The notes under the pieces are model-generated. The model made no database searches. It saw nothing but the letters and a program-made list of their open reading frames with translations, and was not told the origin of the DNA. Positions 6,567 through 14,124 of a stretch of DNA of 18,405 nucleotides are shown piece after piece. This DNA is from Rhizobiaceae bacterium. GTDB lineage: Bacteria > Pseudomonadota > Alphaproteobacteria > Rhizobiales > Rhizobiaceae. Made by a program: the position numbers and the translations under genes. The DNA lies in assembly GCA_020696915.1 (NCBI GenBank), contig JAJFMR010000036.1, positions 1-18,405 of the forward strand, given 5' to 3'. Each line of letters starts with the position of its first letter. Position 1 is the stretch's first letter.

Positions 6567-7571
6567 ATGACAAAAAGCGAAAAGCACGCTGTGTTTGTCC
6601 CGGAGCCGAACCCTCTCCGGGTGACGGTTCTGGTCTTCACCGGTGCGTCGATCATGTGCGTGGCGTCGGCGATCGACCCGTTGCGCGCCGCCAATCGCAT
6701 TGCCGGGGAAACCCGTTTCGAATGGCAGCTGGTTTCGGCCAGCGGTGATCCCGCAATGACCACATGCGGCTTGCCCTTAGCGGTCGCCGGGCGGTTCGAT
6801 CCCGTTTCGACGACCGGCATGCTGGTGATCATCGCCGGCTTCGGCGCCGCGCGTCATGCCACACCTGCGCTGCTGTCGTCGATCCGGCGGGCGGCCCGCA
6901 ACGCCCGCGCCGTCGGCGGCATCGAGGCGGGAACCTGGCTCGTCGCCCGCGCCGGACTGCTCGAGGGGCGCGCCGCGACCACCCACTGGGAGGACCTCGA
7001 GGACTTTGCCGCCGCCTTTCCCGGCGTCGACGTCCGCCCCGACCGCTATGTGATAGATGGTCCGGTGTTCACGACCGGCGGTGCCTCCCCGACCTTCGAC
7101 CTGATGCTCCATCTCATTCGCTCGCGGCTCGGCATGGCTGCAGCTCTCGACGTGGCCAGCGTGTTCATCTACGACCAGTCGCGAGCCGCCGCCGATGCGC
7201 AGCCGCTTGTTTCGCTCGGGCGGCTGGACGGCTACGATCCACGGCTTGCCCACGCCATCCGGCTCATGGAAGCTCATGTCGACCGGCCGCTGACGGTTGC
7301 CGCCATCGCCCGGCGGGCGATGGTCACCCCCCGCACCCTTGAAACGGTATTCCGCAAGTCGATCGGCGAGACTCCCGGCTCCTACTACCTGCGACTGCGC
7401 CTCAATGCGGCTCGCCGCCTCGTCGTGGACACAAGGGTTGCGATGGCCGACATAGCGGCACGCACCGGCTTCTCGTCGGCGGGCGCATTCTCCCGGGCAT
7501 TCTCGAGATCCTTCGGAGAAGCTCCGACGCGCGTGCGGTCGCGATCGAGCAATCCCGGCAGAAATGCGTAG
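6567..7571 (+). CDS. GlxA/CdhR-type transcriptional regulator (DJ-1/PfpI-like domain plus AraC HTH)
   Basis: This 334-residue regulator has an N-terminal DJ-1/PfpI-like sensing domain (about 18-190) and a C-terminal AraC/XylS domain (about 225-322). The AraC part shows two helix-turn-helix units, LTVAAIARRAMVTPRTLETV (242-261) and MADIAARTGFSSAGAFSRAF (293-312). At the nucleophile elbow, GIEAGTWLVARAG has Ala where catalytic DJ-1 proteins have Cys, so the domain senses rather than catalyses. DPLRAANRIAG near 37-47 is typical of the CdhR/GbdR group that responds to carnitine or betaine. Its divergent position next to BKACE and carnitine dehydrogenase makes it the likely activator of that operon. 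I prefer the ATG at 6567; an in-frame ATG at 6507 adds 20 residues of non-conserved text. Neither has a strong ribosome binding site. Confidence 0.87.
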   Translation: MTKSEKHAVFVPEPNPLRVTVLVFTGASIMCVASAIDPLRAANRIAGETRFEWQLVSASGDPAMTTCGLPLAVAGRFDPVSTTGMLVIIAGFGAARHATPALLSSIRRAARNARAVGGIEAGTWLVARAGLLEGRAATTHWEDLEDFAAAFPGVDVRPDRYVIDGPVFTTGGASPTFDLMLHLIRSRLGMAAALDVASVFIYDQSRAAADAQPLVSLGRLDGYDPRLAHAIRLMEAHVDRPLTVAAIARRAMVTPRTLETVFRKSIGETPGSYYLRLRLNAARRLVVDTRVAMADIAARTGFSSAGAFSRAFSRSFGEAPTRVRSRSSNPGRNA

Positions 7572-7661
7572 CGGTCTTGCCTCCGGGATTTGAGAGAAAA
7601 AGAAAAATCGACCCAATTCCGCGACGAAGAACGGCGCAAAACCCGACGGCAGACGCCGATA

Positions 7662-7919
7662 TTACGCCGACTTCCGTTCGGCTTCCGGTCCGAGGATTTC
7701 GCGCATCGTGTCGGCCAGCCGGGCTTCAAGGCGACGGATCACCGCGGTGTCCCATTCGGGAGCGTCCGATGCGCCGTCCGATACAGCGAGCGGGATGTCC
7801 ATCAGACGGTCCACGATGGAGCTTTGCTCCTGAATCCGGTCAAGCAGGGAAACGATCTGCCGATCCGGATCGCCGGGCGATTTGACGTTGTGGCGATTCT
7901 GTCCCATGCCGCAGATCAT
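7662..7919 (-). CDS. Small hypothetical protein (85 residues)
   Basis: I do not recognise this protein. It is hydrophilic and looks helical, with SLLDRIQEQSSIVDRLMD in the middle and VIRRLEARLADTMREILGPE near the end. It has no signal peptide or membrane segment. Third codon positions are strongly G/C, as expected for a real gene here, and the frame reads more like protein than the overlapping plus-strand frames. No ribosome binding site precedes the ATG at 7919 or the in-frame ATG at 7907. It starts 127 nt after the xylA stop on the same strand, and AAGGCA-A-TGCCTT (7942-7954) lies just upstream. A link to xylose use is not implied. The 90 bp between this gene and the regulator's end show nothing recognisable. 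Confidence 0.5.
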   Translation of the reverse strand: MICGMGQNRHNVKSPGDPDRQIVSLLDRIQEQSSIVDRLMDIPLAVSDGASDAPEWDTAVIRRLEARLADTMREILGPEAERKSA

Positions 7920-8045
7920 ACCGGCGTTTCATGACGGTACGAAGGCAATGCCTTGCCCGAAATCGGCCACCGGCGAATTGGCGTCCCGCGCGGGCAGCGT
8001 TGGGCAGGATCGTTTTTCCAGGCTGGAGCCGGGTGCGGACAGCCG

Positions 8046-9356
8046 TCAGACGTAGCGGTTGACGACATTCTCCAGAAATTCCTGCCGTCCCGATTTCGGC
8101 TGCGGTTCAATTCCTTCGGCGACGACGCGGCCGGCAATCTCTTCGAGGGTCCGTTTGCCCGACAGCATGGCCTGCGCCTCTGCGGACCGCCAGCCGGCAT
8201 AGCGCTCCTCCAGTGGGCCGGTCAGTGCCTTGTCATCGATCATCCTTGCCGCCGCCTTGAGACCTCGCGCACAGCAGTCCATGCCGCCGATGTGGGCGAT
8301 CAGCAGGTCCTGCGGGTCCAGCGACTGCCGTCGCAGCTTGGCGTCGAAATTGGTGCCGCCGGTGGTGAAGCCACCGGCCAGCAGGACCTGGTAAAAGGCA
8401 AGCGCCATCTCCGGCACGTTGTTGGGAAACTGGTCGGTGTCCCATCCGGACTGGTAGTCGTTGCGGTTCATGTCGATGGAACCGAAAATGCCGAGTGATG
8501 CGGCGAGCGCCAGCTCGTGCTCGAAGGAATGGCCCGCCAGGATGGCGTGGCCCTGCTCGATATTGACCTTGACCTCCTTCTCGAGTCCGAACCGCTGCAG
8601 GAAACCGTAAACGGTGGCGACGTCGTAGTCGTACTGGTGCTTGGTCGGCTCCTGCGGCTTCGGCTCGATGAGGATCGTGCCCTTGAAGCCGATCCGGTGC
8701 TTGTAGTCCACGACGAGAGAAAGAAAGCGGCCGGCCTGCTCCGATTCGCGCCCGAGATCCGTGTTGAGCAGCGTCTCGTAGCCCTCGCGCCCGCCCCACA
8801 GCACATAGTTATCGCCGCCGAGCCGCATGGTCACGTCGAGGCAAGCCTTCACGGTCGCGGCCGCATAGGCGAACACGTCCGGATCCGGGTTGGTGGCGGC
8901 ACCCGCCATATAGCGGCGGTGGGAAAACAGGTTGGCCGTGCCCCACAGCAGCCGGACACCGGTTTCCTGCTGCTTCCGGGCGAGCAGGTCGGCAATCTCG
9001 TCCAGCCGGGCCGCACTTTCCGCAAAGTTCCTGCCCTCGGGACGCACGTCGGCGTCGTGGAAGCAGTAGAAGGGAACACCGAGCAGCGTGAACATCTCGA
9101 AGGCCGCTTCAGCCTTGTGTTTCGCGGCTTCCATCGTATCGCCGAACCACGGGCGTTCGAAGGTCTGCCCGCCGAACGGGTCGCCGCCCGGCCAGGAGAA
9201 AGAGTGCCAGTAGGCGACCGCGAAGCGCAGATGATCCTCCATGCGCTTGCCAGCCACCATCTCGTCGGGATTGTAGAAACGGTAGGCCAGCGGATTGGCC
9301 GAATCCGGCCCCTCGTAGCTGACGGGCTTCAGGTCTCCGAAAAAACCGGTCGTCAT
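8046..9356 (-). CDS. xylA: Xylose isomerase
   Basis: This 436-residue enzyme is predicted to convert D-xylose to D-xylulose in the cytosol using two divalent metal ions. Length fits the longer class II xylose isomerases. Signature parts are FYCFHDADVRPEG with the catalytic His100/Asp103 pair, the metal-binding loop ILIEPKPQEPTKHQYDYD (Glu231, Lys233), VNIEQGHAILAGHSFEHE (about 264-280) and GSIDMNRND (291-299). The start has CAGGAG 8 nt upstream. It lies 18 bp after the xylB stop, so the two form an operon in the order xylB-xylA. No transporter or XylR gene is in the window. Nothing is missing or truncated. Confidence 0.97.
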   Translation of the reverse strand: MTTGFFGDLKPVSYEGPDSANPLAYRFYNPDEMVAGKRMEDHLRFAVAYWHSFSWPGGDPFGGQTFERPWFGDTMEAAKHKAEAAFEMFTLLGVPFYCFHDADVRPEGRNFAESAARLDEIADLLARKQQETGVRLLWGTANLFSHRRYMAGAATNPDPDVFAYAAATVKACLDVTMRLGGDNYVLWGGREGYETLLNTDLGRESEQAGRFLSLVVDYKHRIGFKGTILIEPKPQEPTKHQYDYDVATVYGFLQRFGLEKEVKVNIEQGHAILAGHSFEHELALAASLGIFGSIDMNRNDYQSGWDTDQFPNNVPEMALAFYQVLLAGGFTTGGTNFDAKLRRQSLDPQDLLIAHIGGMDCCARGLKAAARMIDDKALTGPLEERYAGWRSAEAQAMLSGKRTLEEIAGRVVAEGIEPQPKSGRQEFLENVVNRYV

Positions 9357-9374
9357 CAGAAGGCTCCTGTGCGG

Positions 9375-10823
9375 TTAGATGGTCCTGATCGCGGGATAGA
9401 GCGCGCGGTAGCGCAGGTAGGCATCCTCGAAAGCGCCGCTCAGCGCCCTGTCGGGCTCGATGCTTTCCTCTATTTCGGGTGCCAGGCAGACGGCGAACGG
9501 ATCCGCAGACTCAGCGGCAACGAGGCCGAGCCGGGCGGCTCCGAAGGCAGCGCCGAAATCGCCCTCGGCCGGAACATCGACGACCGCATCGAGCGCCGTG
9601 GCGATCGCCCGGAGCCAGTAGCGCGAGCGCGAACCGCCCCCGGTGGCGGTGACACGGGCAAGTTCGGTTCCCGCTTCCCGCAATGCTTCGAGGCAGTCGC
9701 GGAAGGCGAAGGCGACACCCTCGACGACGGCTCGCACGAGCCCCTCCTGGCCGGTTTCATGCCCAAGGCCGATCAGCGCGCCGCGGATCGCCGCGTCGTT
9801 GTGTGGCGTCCGCTCGCCGGCGAGGTAGGGCAGGAAGGTCACCCGGCCCGGTGCGTTCAGCCGTTCGCCGAGGCCCGCCGTCAGTTCGGCCGCGCTCCGG
9901 CCGGTGACACCGGCAAGCCAGGCCAGCGAATCCGCCGCCGACAGGATGACGCCCATCTGGTGCCATGCATCCGGCAGAGCGTGGCAGAACGTGTGGACCG
10001 CGCTCCGGGCACTCGGCAGGTAGGAGGCATTGGCCGCAAAAAGGACGCCCGACGTGCCGAGCGACACAAAAGCCTGGCCCGGACCAACCGTGCCCATGCC
10101 GCAGGCGGATGCCGCATTGTCGCCGGCGCCTCCCGCAACGACGATCCCCGGTCTCAGGCCCAGGCGTTGGGCGAGGTCGGCCCTGAGCACGCCCGCCGGG
10201 TCGGTGCCTTCGACCAGCTTCGGCATTTGCCGCTCCCCGAGCCCGGTGGCGGCGAGCAGGTCGGCCGACCAGCGCCGGCCGGCAACGTCGAGCCATGCCG
10301 TGCCGGCCGAATCCGACATGTCCGAAAGGTGCTCGCCGGTCAGCCACAGCCGCAGATAGTCTTTTGGCAGCAGCACCCGGCGCACCTTGTCGAAGACGGC
10401 CGGCTCGTTGTTCCGGACCCAGGCGAGCTTGGGTGCCGTGAAACCGGGAAACACGATGTTGCCGGTAACCTGTCCGAAGCGACTGTCGGCATCGAGTGCC
10501 GCGGCCTCGGCATGGCTGCGCGTGTCGTTCCACAGAATGCATGGCCGCAGCACCTCGTCGCTCCCGTCGAGGAGCGTGGCGCCGTGCATCTGCCCACTGA
10601 GGCCGATTCCCCTGACCGCGCCCATTTCGGCGGGCTTGTTAGCCGCGAGCGCGGCGACCGCCTGATCAGCCGCGGCAATCCAGTCTGCGGGAGCCTGCTC
10701 GGACCACCCGGGATGCGGACGTGATACTTCGAGAGGGCTGGAGGTCGAGGCCAGGATCTTCTGGTCGGCATCGATCAGCAGGGCTTTCACGCTCGACGTG
10801 CCGAGGTCGATGCCGAGATACAT
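9375..10823 (-). CDS. xylB: Xylulokinase
   Basis: This 482-residue FGGY-family sugar kinase is predicted to phosphorylate D-xylulose to xylulose 5-phosphate, feeding the pentose phosphate pathway. It has the N-terminal phosphate-binding start MYLGIDLGTSSVKALLID, the substrate-binding GLSGQMHGATLLD (about 74-86) and ILWNDTRSHAEA, the catalytic-base motif GGAGDNAA (Asp235), SLGTSGVLFA, and the ATP-binding TGGGSRSRYW near the C-terminus. I chose the ATG at 10823 because AGGAAGG lies just upstream and the conserved N-terminus begins there. A longer in-frame start at 10937 adds 38 unlikely residues. It is the first gene of the xylB-xylA pair. Confidence 0.96.
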   Translation of the reverse strand: MYLGIDLGTSSVKALLIDADQKILASTSSPLEVSRPHPGWSEQAPADWIAAADQAVAALAANKPAEMGAVRGIGLSGQMHGATLLDGSDEVLRPCILWNDTRSHAEAAALDADSRFGQVTGNIVFPGFTAPKLAWVRNNEPAVFDKVRRVLLPKDYLRLWLTGEHLSDMSDSAGTAWLDVAGRRWSADLLAATGLGERQMPKLVEGTDPAGVLRADLAQRLGLRPGIVVAGGAGDNAASACGMGTVGPGQAFVSLGTSGVLFAANASYLPSARSAVHTFCHALPDAWHQMGVILSAADSLAWLAGVTGRSAAELTAGLGERLNAPGRVTFLPYLAGERTPHNDAAIRGALIGLGHETGQEGLVRAVVEGVAFAFRDCLEALREAGTELARVTATGGGSRSRYWLRAIATALDAVVDVPAEGDFGAAFGAARLGLVAAESADPFAVCLAPEIEESIEPDRALSGAFEDAYLRYRALYPAIRTI

Positions 10824-10999
10824 GCCTGCCCCTTCCTCGACGCAGCGGGCCGGTGCCGGCCCTGTTCCGGATGACACGCCAAAATTCGCGTCGACCCCGA
10901 TTGCCAAGTCTACATCTGAAAACCGGAGCCTGCGCAACCGCCGATTGCCGCTCGCTTAGGCTCGGCATCCAGTGACGGCCGCGGCAAGGCCGGGCCGGC
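10824..10999 (-). promoter_or_regulatory. Upstream region of xylB-xylA with paired direct repeats
   Basis: This 176-bp gap separates the lysE-like gene from xylB, both on the minus strand. CCGATTGCC occurs at 10897-10905 and again at 10941-10949, exactly 44 bp apart and so on the same face of the helix. They could be sites for a xylose-responsive regulator. A weak TTGGCA-like -35 overlaps the proximal copy, but no good -10 follows at normal spacing. CGGCC/GGCCG (10976-10980 with 10988-10992) forms a short stem just after the lysE stop. All functional readings are inferred. Confidence 0.35.
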
Positions 11000-11623
11000 T
11001 CAGGTCCCCGATCGCATCGCCGCTGTGGCGAGGCCCGCGCCAATGAGCAGGGCGCCGCCGGTCCGGTTGAAGATGCGGATCGCGCCTGGATTTCCAACCA
11101 GGCCTCGCGCACGCGAGGCGAACAGCGCCCAACCCATGGCGTTGGCGAAGGCCAGCACCAGGAACGTCGCCTCGAAGATCAGCATCTGGCTGACGAGATC
11201 GGCATGACGGTCGAGGAATTGCGGCAGAAAGGCAACGAAGAACGTGATGCTCTTGGGATTGAGCGCGGTCACCAGCCAGGCATGGACGAGCATTGCGGCG
11301 CCCGAGGCCGGCTCGGTACGCGCCTCGGCATGAAACCTGCCGCCGGCCCGATAAAGTCTGATGCCGAGATAGACGAGGTAGGCGGCGCCGACCCATTTCA
11401 GGATGGAAAAGACGGTCGCCGAAGAGGCGAGCAGCACGCCTATGCCGAGCATCGACAGCGTCATTGCGGTGAAGTCGCCGAGCGCCACGCCGGCCGCGAC
11501 CGGCAGAGCCGTCCGCCAGCCCTGGGATAGCCCGTAGGAGACGACGAGCAGGATCGTCGGCCCCGGAATGACTACCAGCACGGCCGAGGCGGCGGCGAAG
11601 GCGACCCAGGTTTCGAACGACAT
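11000..11623 (-). CDS. LysE/RhtB family amino-acid exporter
   Basis: This 207-residue inner-membrane protein has about six hydrophobic segments and the family's usual length. The N-terminal IPGPTILLVVSYGLSQG and the central ALNPKSITFFVAFLPQF are hallmark LysE/RhtB motifs. The family exports amino acids or related metabolites such as homoserine, threonine or lysine using the membrane potential; the substrate cannot be told from sequence. It stands alone on the minus strand, divergent from the L,D-transpeptidase gene. The shared upstream region is full of inverted repeats, which suggests ligand-controlled expression. No regulator gene lies next to it. Confidence 0.9.
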   Translation of the reverse strand: MSFETWVAFAAASAVLVVIPGPTILLVVSYGLSQGWRTALPVAAGVALGDFTAMTLSMLGIGVLLASSATVFSILKWVGAAYLVYLGIRLYRAGGRFHAEARTEPASGAAMLVHAWLVTALNPKSITFFVAFLPQFLDRHADLVSQMLIFEATFLVLAFANAMGWALFASRARGLVGNPGAIRIFNRTGGALLIGAGLATAAMRSGT

Positions 11624-11680
11624 GGAGGGCTCTCTACGCGGGCATCAATCCCCCCGGATGCGGCATTTGTAAAGTACCGC

Positions 11681-11704
11681 GCGTAAAGGGCGGCGCTTTT
11701 ACGC
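11681..11704. promoter_or_regulatory. Inverted repeat upstream of the lysE-like gene
   Basis: GCGTAAA (11681-11687) and TTTACGC (11698-11704) form a perfect 7-bp inverted repeat around a GC-rich 10-nt centre. GTAAAG also recurs at 11669-11674 and 11683-11688. The element lies 58-81 bp before the exporter's start, where an operator would be expected. Function is inferred from position and symmetry only. Confidence 0.35.
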
Positions 11705-11706
11705 TT

Positions 11707-11729
11707 GGTCAACCATGATTGACTAAAAT
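11707..11729 (+). promoter_or_regulatory. Palindrome overlapping a -10-like TAAAAT box before the L,D-transpeptidase gene
   Basis: The 18-mer GGTCAACCATGATTGACT (11707-11724) matches its own reverse complement at 14 of 18 positions. Its last base begins TAAAAT (11724-11729), a five-of-six match to the sigma-70 -10 box. The -35 region is poor. A dyad inside the spacer is a common repressor or activator layout. The dyad could serve both divergent genes. Confidence 0.35.
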
Positions 11730-11766
11730 GCGTATGTTCGGGTTCTCCCCGCCCCTCTGCCCCGTG

Positions 11767-11780
11767 TGGAACGTGTTCCA
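11767..11780. promoter_or_regulatory. Short dyad TGGAAC-GT-GTTCCA at the L,D-transpeptidase start
   Basis: Six-base arms around a 2-bp centre form an exact dyad whose last base is the A of the first possible ATG (11780). GGAAC in the left arm could double as a weak ribosome binding site. Folding would hide that start and favour the ATG at 11825. It may equally be a protein-binding site or chance. Confidence 0.25.
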
Positions 11781-12508
11781 TGTCGAAATCGCCTCCTCTT
11801 CCGCCATTCGGCGGGATCCATCGAATGTCACGGCGCGATGCGCTCTTCGGCCTCGGGGCTGCGGCAACGCTTGCCGGCTGCTCGCGATCGGTGGATCTTG
11901 CCGAGTTCCAAATCGACGAACTCACGACGGGGACGGTGCGGCCGAAGATCAGCGTCGACAGACAGGTGACGCAACCGGAACTGATGTACGCGTCCTTCGA
12001 GGATGGCGGCTTCGTGCTCCCGGAAGTCCCGTTCAGGGAGGTGGAGCCGAAGTGGCGACGGCAGATCGTCGTCGACCCGACCGGCGAGGCGCCGGGCACC
12101 ATCGTCGTGCGCCTGGAGGAGAAGCATCTCTATTGGGTGCAGCCGGGCGGCGACGCGCTTCGCTACGGCGTCGGCATCGGCCGCGACGGTTTTCTGTGGT
12201 CTGGCCGTGCCAACATACAGTATGGCCGGAAATGGCCGACCTGGAAGCCGCCCGCCGAGATGATAAAGCGCCGGCCGGAACTCGAGAAATGGCGGAACGG
12301 TCAGCCGGGCGGGCTGGACAATCCGCTCGGCGCGCGGGCCCTCTACATTTTCAAGGATGGAACCGATACCGGTTTTCGCGTGCACGGGTCCCCCGAGTGG
12401 TGGACCATTGGCCAGGCAATGTCGTCCGGCTGCGTCCGGATGATCAACCAGGACGTCATCGATCTCTACAACCGCGTCAACGGCAAGACGCCGATTGTCG
12501 TGGTGTAG
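11780..12508 (+). CDS. L,D-transpeptidase (YkuD/ErfK domain) with a lipoprotein-type signal
   Basis: This cell-wall enzyme is predicted to link peptidoglycan stem peptides, or peptidoglycan to proteins, in the periplasm. The N-terminus has MSRRDALFGLGAAATLAGC, which is a lipobox (LAGC, Cys34) with a twin-arginine-like SRR before it. The YkuD domain covers about 106-242, with VHGSPEWW (His202) and MSSGCVRM (catalytic Cys218, with the Arg220 partner) all present. Two starts are possible: 11780 gives 242 residues and 11825 gives 227. The shorter one places the signal right at the N-terminus and has GGCGGGA upstream, so it may well be correct. It is monocistronic, convergent with the gabT-like gene across a 140-bp gap. 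Family is certain; which of the several L,D-transpeptidase roles it has is unknown. Confidence 0.92.
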   Translation: MSKSPPLPPFGGIHRMSRRDALFGLGAAATLAGCSRSVDLAEFQIDELTTGTVRPKISVDRQVTQPELMYASFEDGGFVLPEVPFREVEPKWRRQIVVDPTGEAPGTIVVRLEEKHLYWVQPGGDALRYGVGIGRDGFLWSGRANIQYGRKWPTWKPPAEMIKRRPELEKWRNGQPGGLDNPLGARALYIFKDGTDTGFRVHGSPEWWTIGQAMSSGCVRMINQDVIDLYNRVNGKTPIVVV

Positions 12509-12625
12509 GGACGCACCCCCCGATACTTCACACCTGTCCCGCTCCCCACGGAAGCACGGCGCTCGCCTGTCGCAATTCTCCCGGTGGGAAGATCGAGAAA
12601 CGGAAAACGGCACGCCTTGGCGGCG

Positions 12626-12648
12626 GGACGCCTGCGGGAAGGCGGTCC
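12626..12648 (-). terminator. Stem-loop directly after the gabT-like stop
   Basis: GGA-CGCCT (12626-12633) pairs with AGGCG-TCC (12640-12648, one bulged G) around a 6-nt loop. The stem abuts the TGA of the minus-strand aminotransferase gene and lies in the convergent gap with the L,D-transpeptidase gene. There is no clear T-run, so it is a probable rather than certain terminator. Confidence 0.4.
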
Positions 12649-13935
12649 TCAGGCGCCGGCGGCGACCAGCGCTCTTTGCAGCTTGCCCATTCCCTCCTCC
12701 AGCAGCCCATCGGAAATGGTGAGCGGCATCAGGAGCCGGATCGTGTTGGCATGCACGCCGCAGGACAAGAGCACCAGTCCTTCGGCGAGTGCGGCACTCG
12801 TCACCCGCCTGGTCGCGTCCGCGTCGGGCTCATCGCTGCCGCGCGACTTGACGATATCGAAAGCGATCATTGAGCCAGGGCCGCGAATCGCCGAAATCGC
12901 AACGGTGTCGTTGCGCCGCGCGAAACGTTCGAGGTCGCCCTTCATGCGCGCGCCGATCAGCGCGGCGCGCTCGACGAGTTTCTCCTCCTCGATGACGTCC
13001 AGAACGGCCAGCGCCGCCGCACAGGCGATCGGGCTGCCGGCATAAGTGCCGCCGAGCCCTCCGGGCTCCGGCGCATCCATGATAGCGGCGCGGCCCACCA
13101 CTCCCGAAAGCGGGAAGCCGCCGGCCAGTGACTTGGCGATGGTGATCAGGTCGGGTTCGACACCAGAATTCTGGATGCCGAACATCTTCCCCGTGCGCGC
13201 GAATCCAGTCTGCACTTCATCCGCGATGAGCACGATGCCGTGCCTGTCGCAGACCGCCCGCAGCGCCTCGAGGAGTTCGGCCGGTGCCGGATGGAAACCT
13301 CCCTCCCCCTGCACGGGTTCGATGATGACCGCCGCGACATGGACCGGATCGACGTCGGCGCGAAACAGAAGATCGAGCGCTTTCAGCGAATCGGTGACCG
13401 AGACGCCATGCTGAGGCACCGGGAACGGCAGGTGCCAGACGCCGGCCGGCATCGGGCCGAACTTCTTCTTGTAGGGCGCCACCTTGCCGGTCAGCGCCAT
13501 GGTCATCATCGTGCGGCCATGGAAGGCGCCCGAGAAGGCGACGATGTCGGTGCGCCCGGTGGCCGCCCGGGCGATTTTCACCGCGTTCTCGACGGCTTCC
13601 GCGCCGGTCGAGAACAGGATCGTCCTGGCTTCCCCGCCGAAGGGCGCCAGCCCGTTCAGGCGCTCGCAAAGCTCCACATAAGGCTCGTAGGCAACGATCT
13701 GGAAAGCCGTATGCGTGAAGGCGTCGAGCTGGGCACGGACGGCCGCCACGACCTTCGGATGCCGATGGCCGGTGTTCAGCACGGCGATGCCGCCGCCGAA
13801 GTCGATGTAGCGGGCGCCTTCTACATCCCAGATCTCGGAACCTTCGGCGCGTGCGGCAAAGACCGGATACGCGGTGGCGACGCCGCGCGGCACCGCCGCC
13901 ATGCGCCGTGACTGGAGCGTCGCATTGCTGGTCAT
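12649..13935 (-). CDS. gabT: 4-aminobutyrate aminotransferase family protein (class III, PLP)
   Basis: This 428-residue class III aminotransferase is predicted to move the amino group of 4-aminobutyrate, or a similar omega-amino acid, to 2-oxoglutarate. It shows the PLP phosphate loop FSTGAEAVENAVKIAR (108-123), SGAFHGRT (135-142), the cofactor-binding Asp239 in LIADEVQTGF, and the Schiff-base Lys268 in TIAKSLAGGFPLSG. Length is normal for GabT. The ATG at 13935 has a GAGG site 7 nt upstream. It is monocistronic on the minus strand, with no GabD-type succinate-semialdehyde dehydrogenase next to it, so related substrates such as 5-aminovalerate or other omega-amines cannot be excluded. A TATACG box lies upstream but has no good -35. 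Confidence 0.88.
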   Translation of the reverse strand: MTSNATLQSRRMAAVPRGVATAYPVFAARAEGSEIWDVEGARYIDFGGGIAVLNTGHRHPKVVAAVRAQLDAFTHTAFQIVAYEPYVELCERLNGLAPFGGEARTILFSTGAEAVENAVKIARAATGRTDIVAFSGAFHGRTMMTMALTGKVAPYKKKFGPMPAGVWHLPFPVPQHGVSVTDSLKALDLLFRADVDPVHVAAVIIEPVQGEGGFHPAPAELLEALRAVCDRHGIVLIADEVQTGFARTGKMFGIQNSGVEPDLITIAKSLAGGFPLSGVVGRAAIMDAPEPGGLGGTYAGSPIACAAALAVLDVIEEEKLVERAALIGARMKGDLERFARRNDTVAISAIRGPGSMIAFDIVKSRGSDEPDADATRRVTSAALAEGLVLLSCGVHANTIRLLMPLTISDGLLEEGMGKLQRALVAAGA

Positions 13936-14058
13936 GGGGAAACCTCGTTTAGACTCCTGGTTGGCGTATACAGGGAGATTGCGGCGCCCGCCATGACCGG
14001 CTGCGGCAAACCGCCCGGCGAGCGGCCAGGCGGAGAGCTGGAGCGGGGCCGCCGGGGG

Positions 14059-14081
14059 TTCCGGCGTTGCACTTGCCGGAA
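14059..14081 (+). promoter_or_regulatory. 7-bp inverted repeat upstream of the phosphofructokinase gene
   Basis: TTCCGGC (14059-14065) and GCCGGAA (14075-14081) form a perfect inverted repeat around GTTGCACTT. The loop holds TTGCAC, a fair -35 box, followed 17 nt later only by a weak CAAATG. The element ends 43 bp before the start codon. It could be an operator over the promoter or a leader hairpin. Confidence 0.35.
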
Positions 14082-14124
14082 AAGACGGGCAAATGTGCCC
14101 TCAGGATCCGACTGGAGGAATACC

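Noticed and set aside
7590..7934. Plus-strand frame of 114 codons in the gap after the regulator
   Set aside because: It competes with the minus-strand frame 7662-7919, which has better third-position bias and more protein-like composition. It has no ribosome binding site of note.
8517..10724. 735-codon plus-strand frame across xylA and xylB
   Set aside because: It runs opposite two unmistakable genes and spans the gap between them. Long antisense frames are common at this GC content.
10824..10937. 38-residue N-terminal extension of xylulokinase
   Set aside because: FGGY kinases begin at the GIDLGT loop, and a good ribosome binding site precedes the ATG at 10823.
11719..12873. 384-codon plus-strand frame overlapping the L,D-transpeptidase gene
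   Set aside because: The overlapping frame has the lipobox and the full YkuD catalytic motif, while this one has no recognisable motif and runs into the gabT-like gene.
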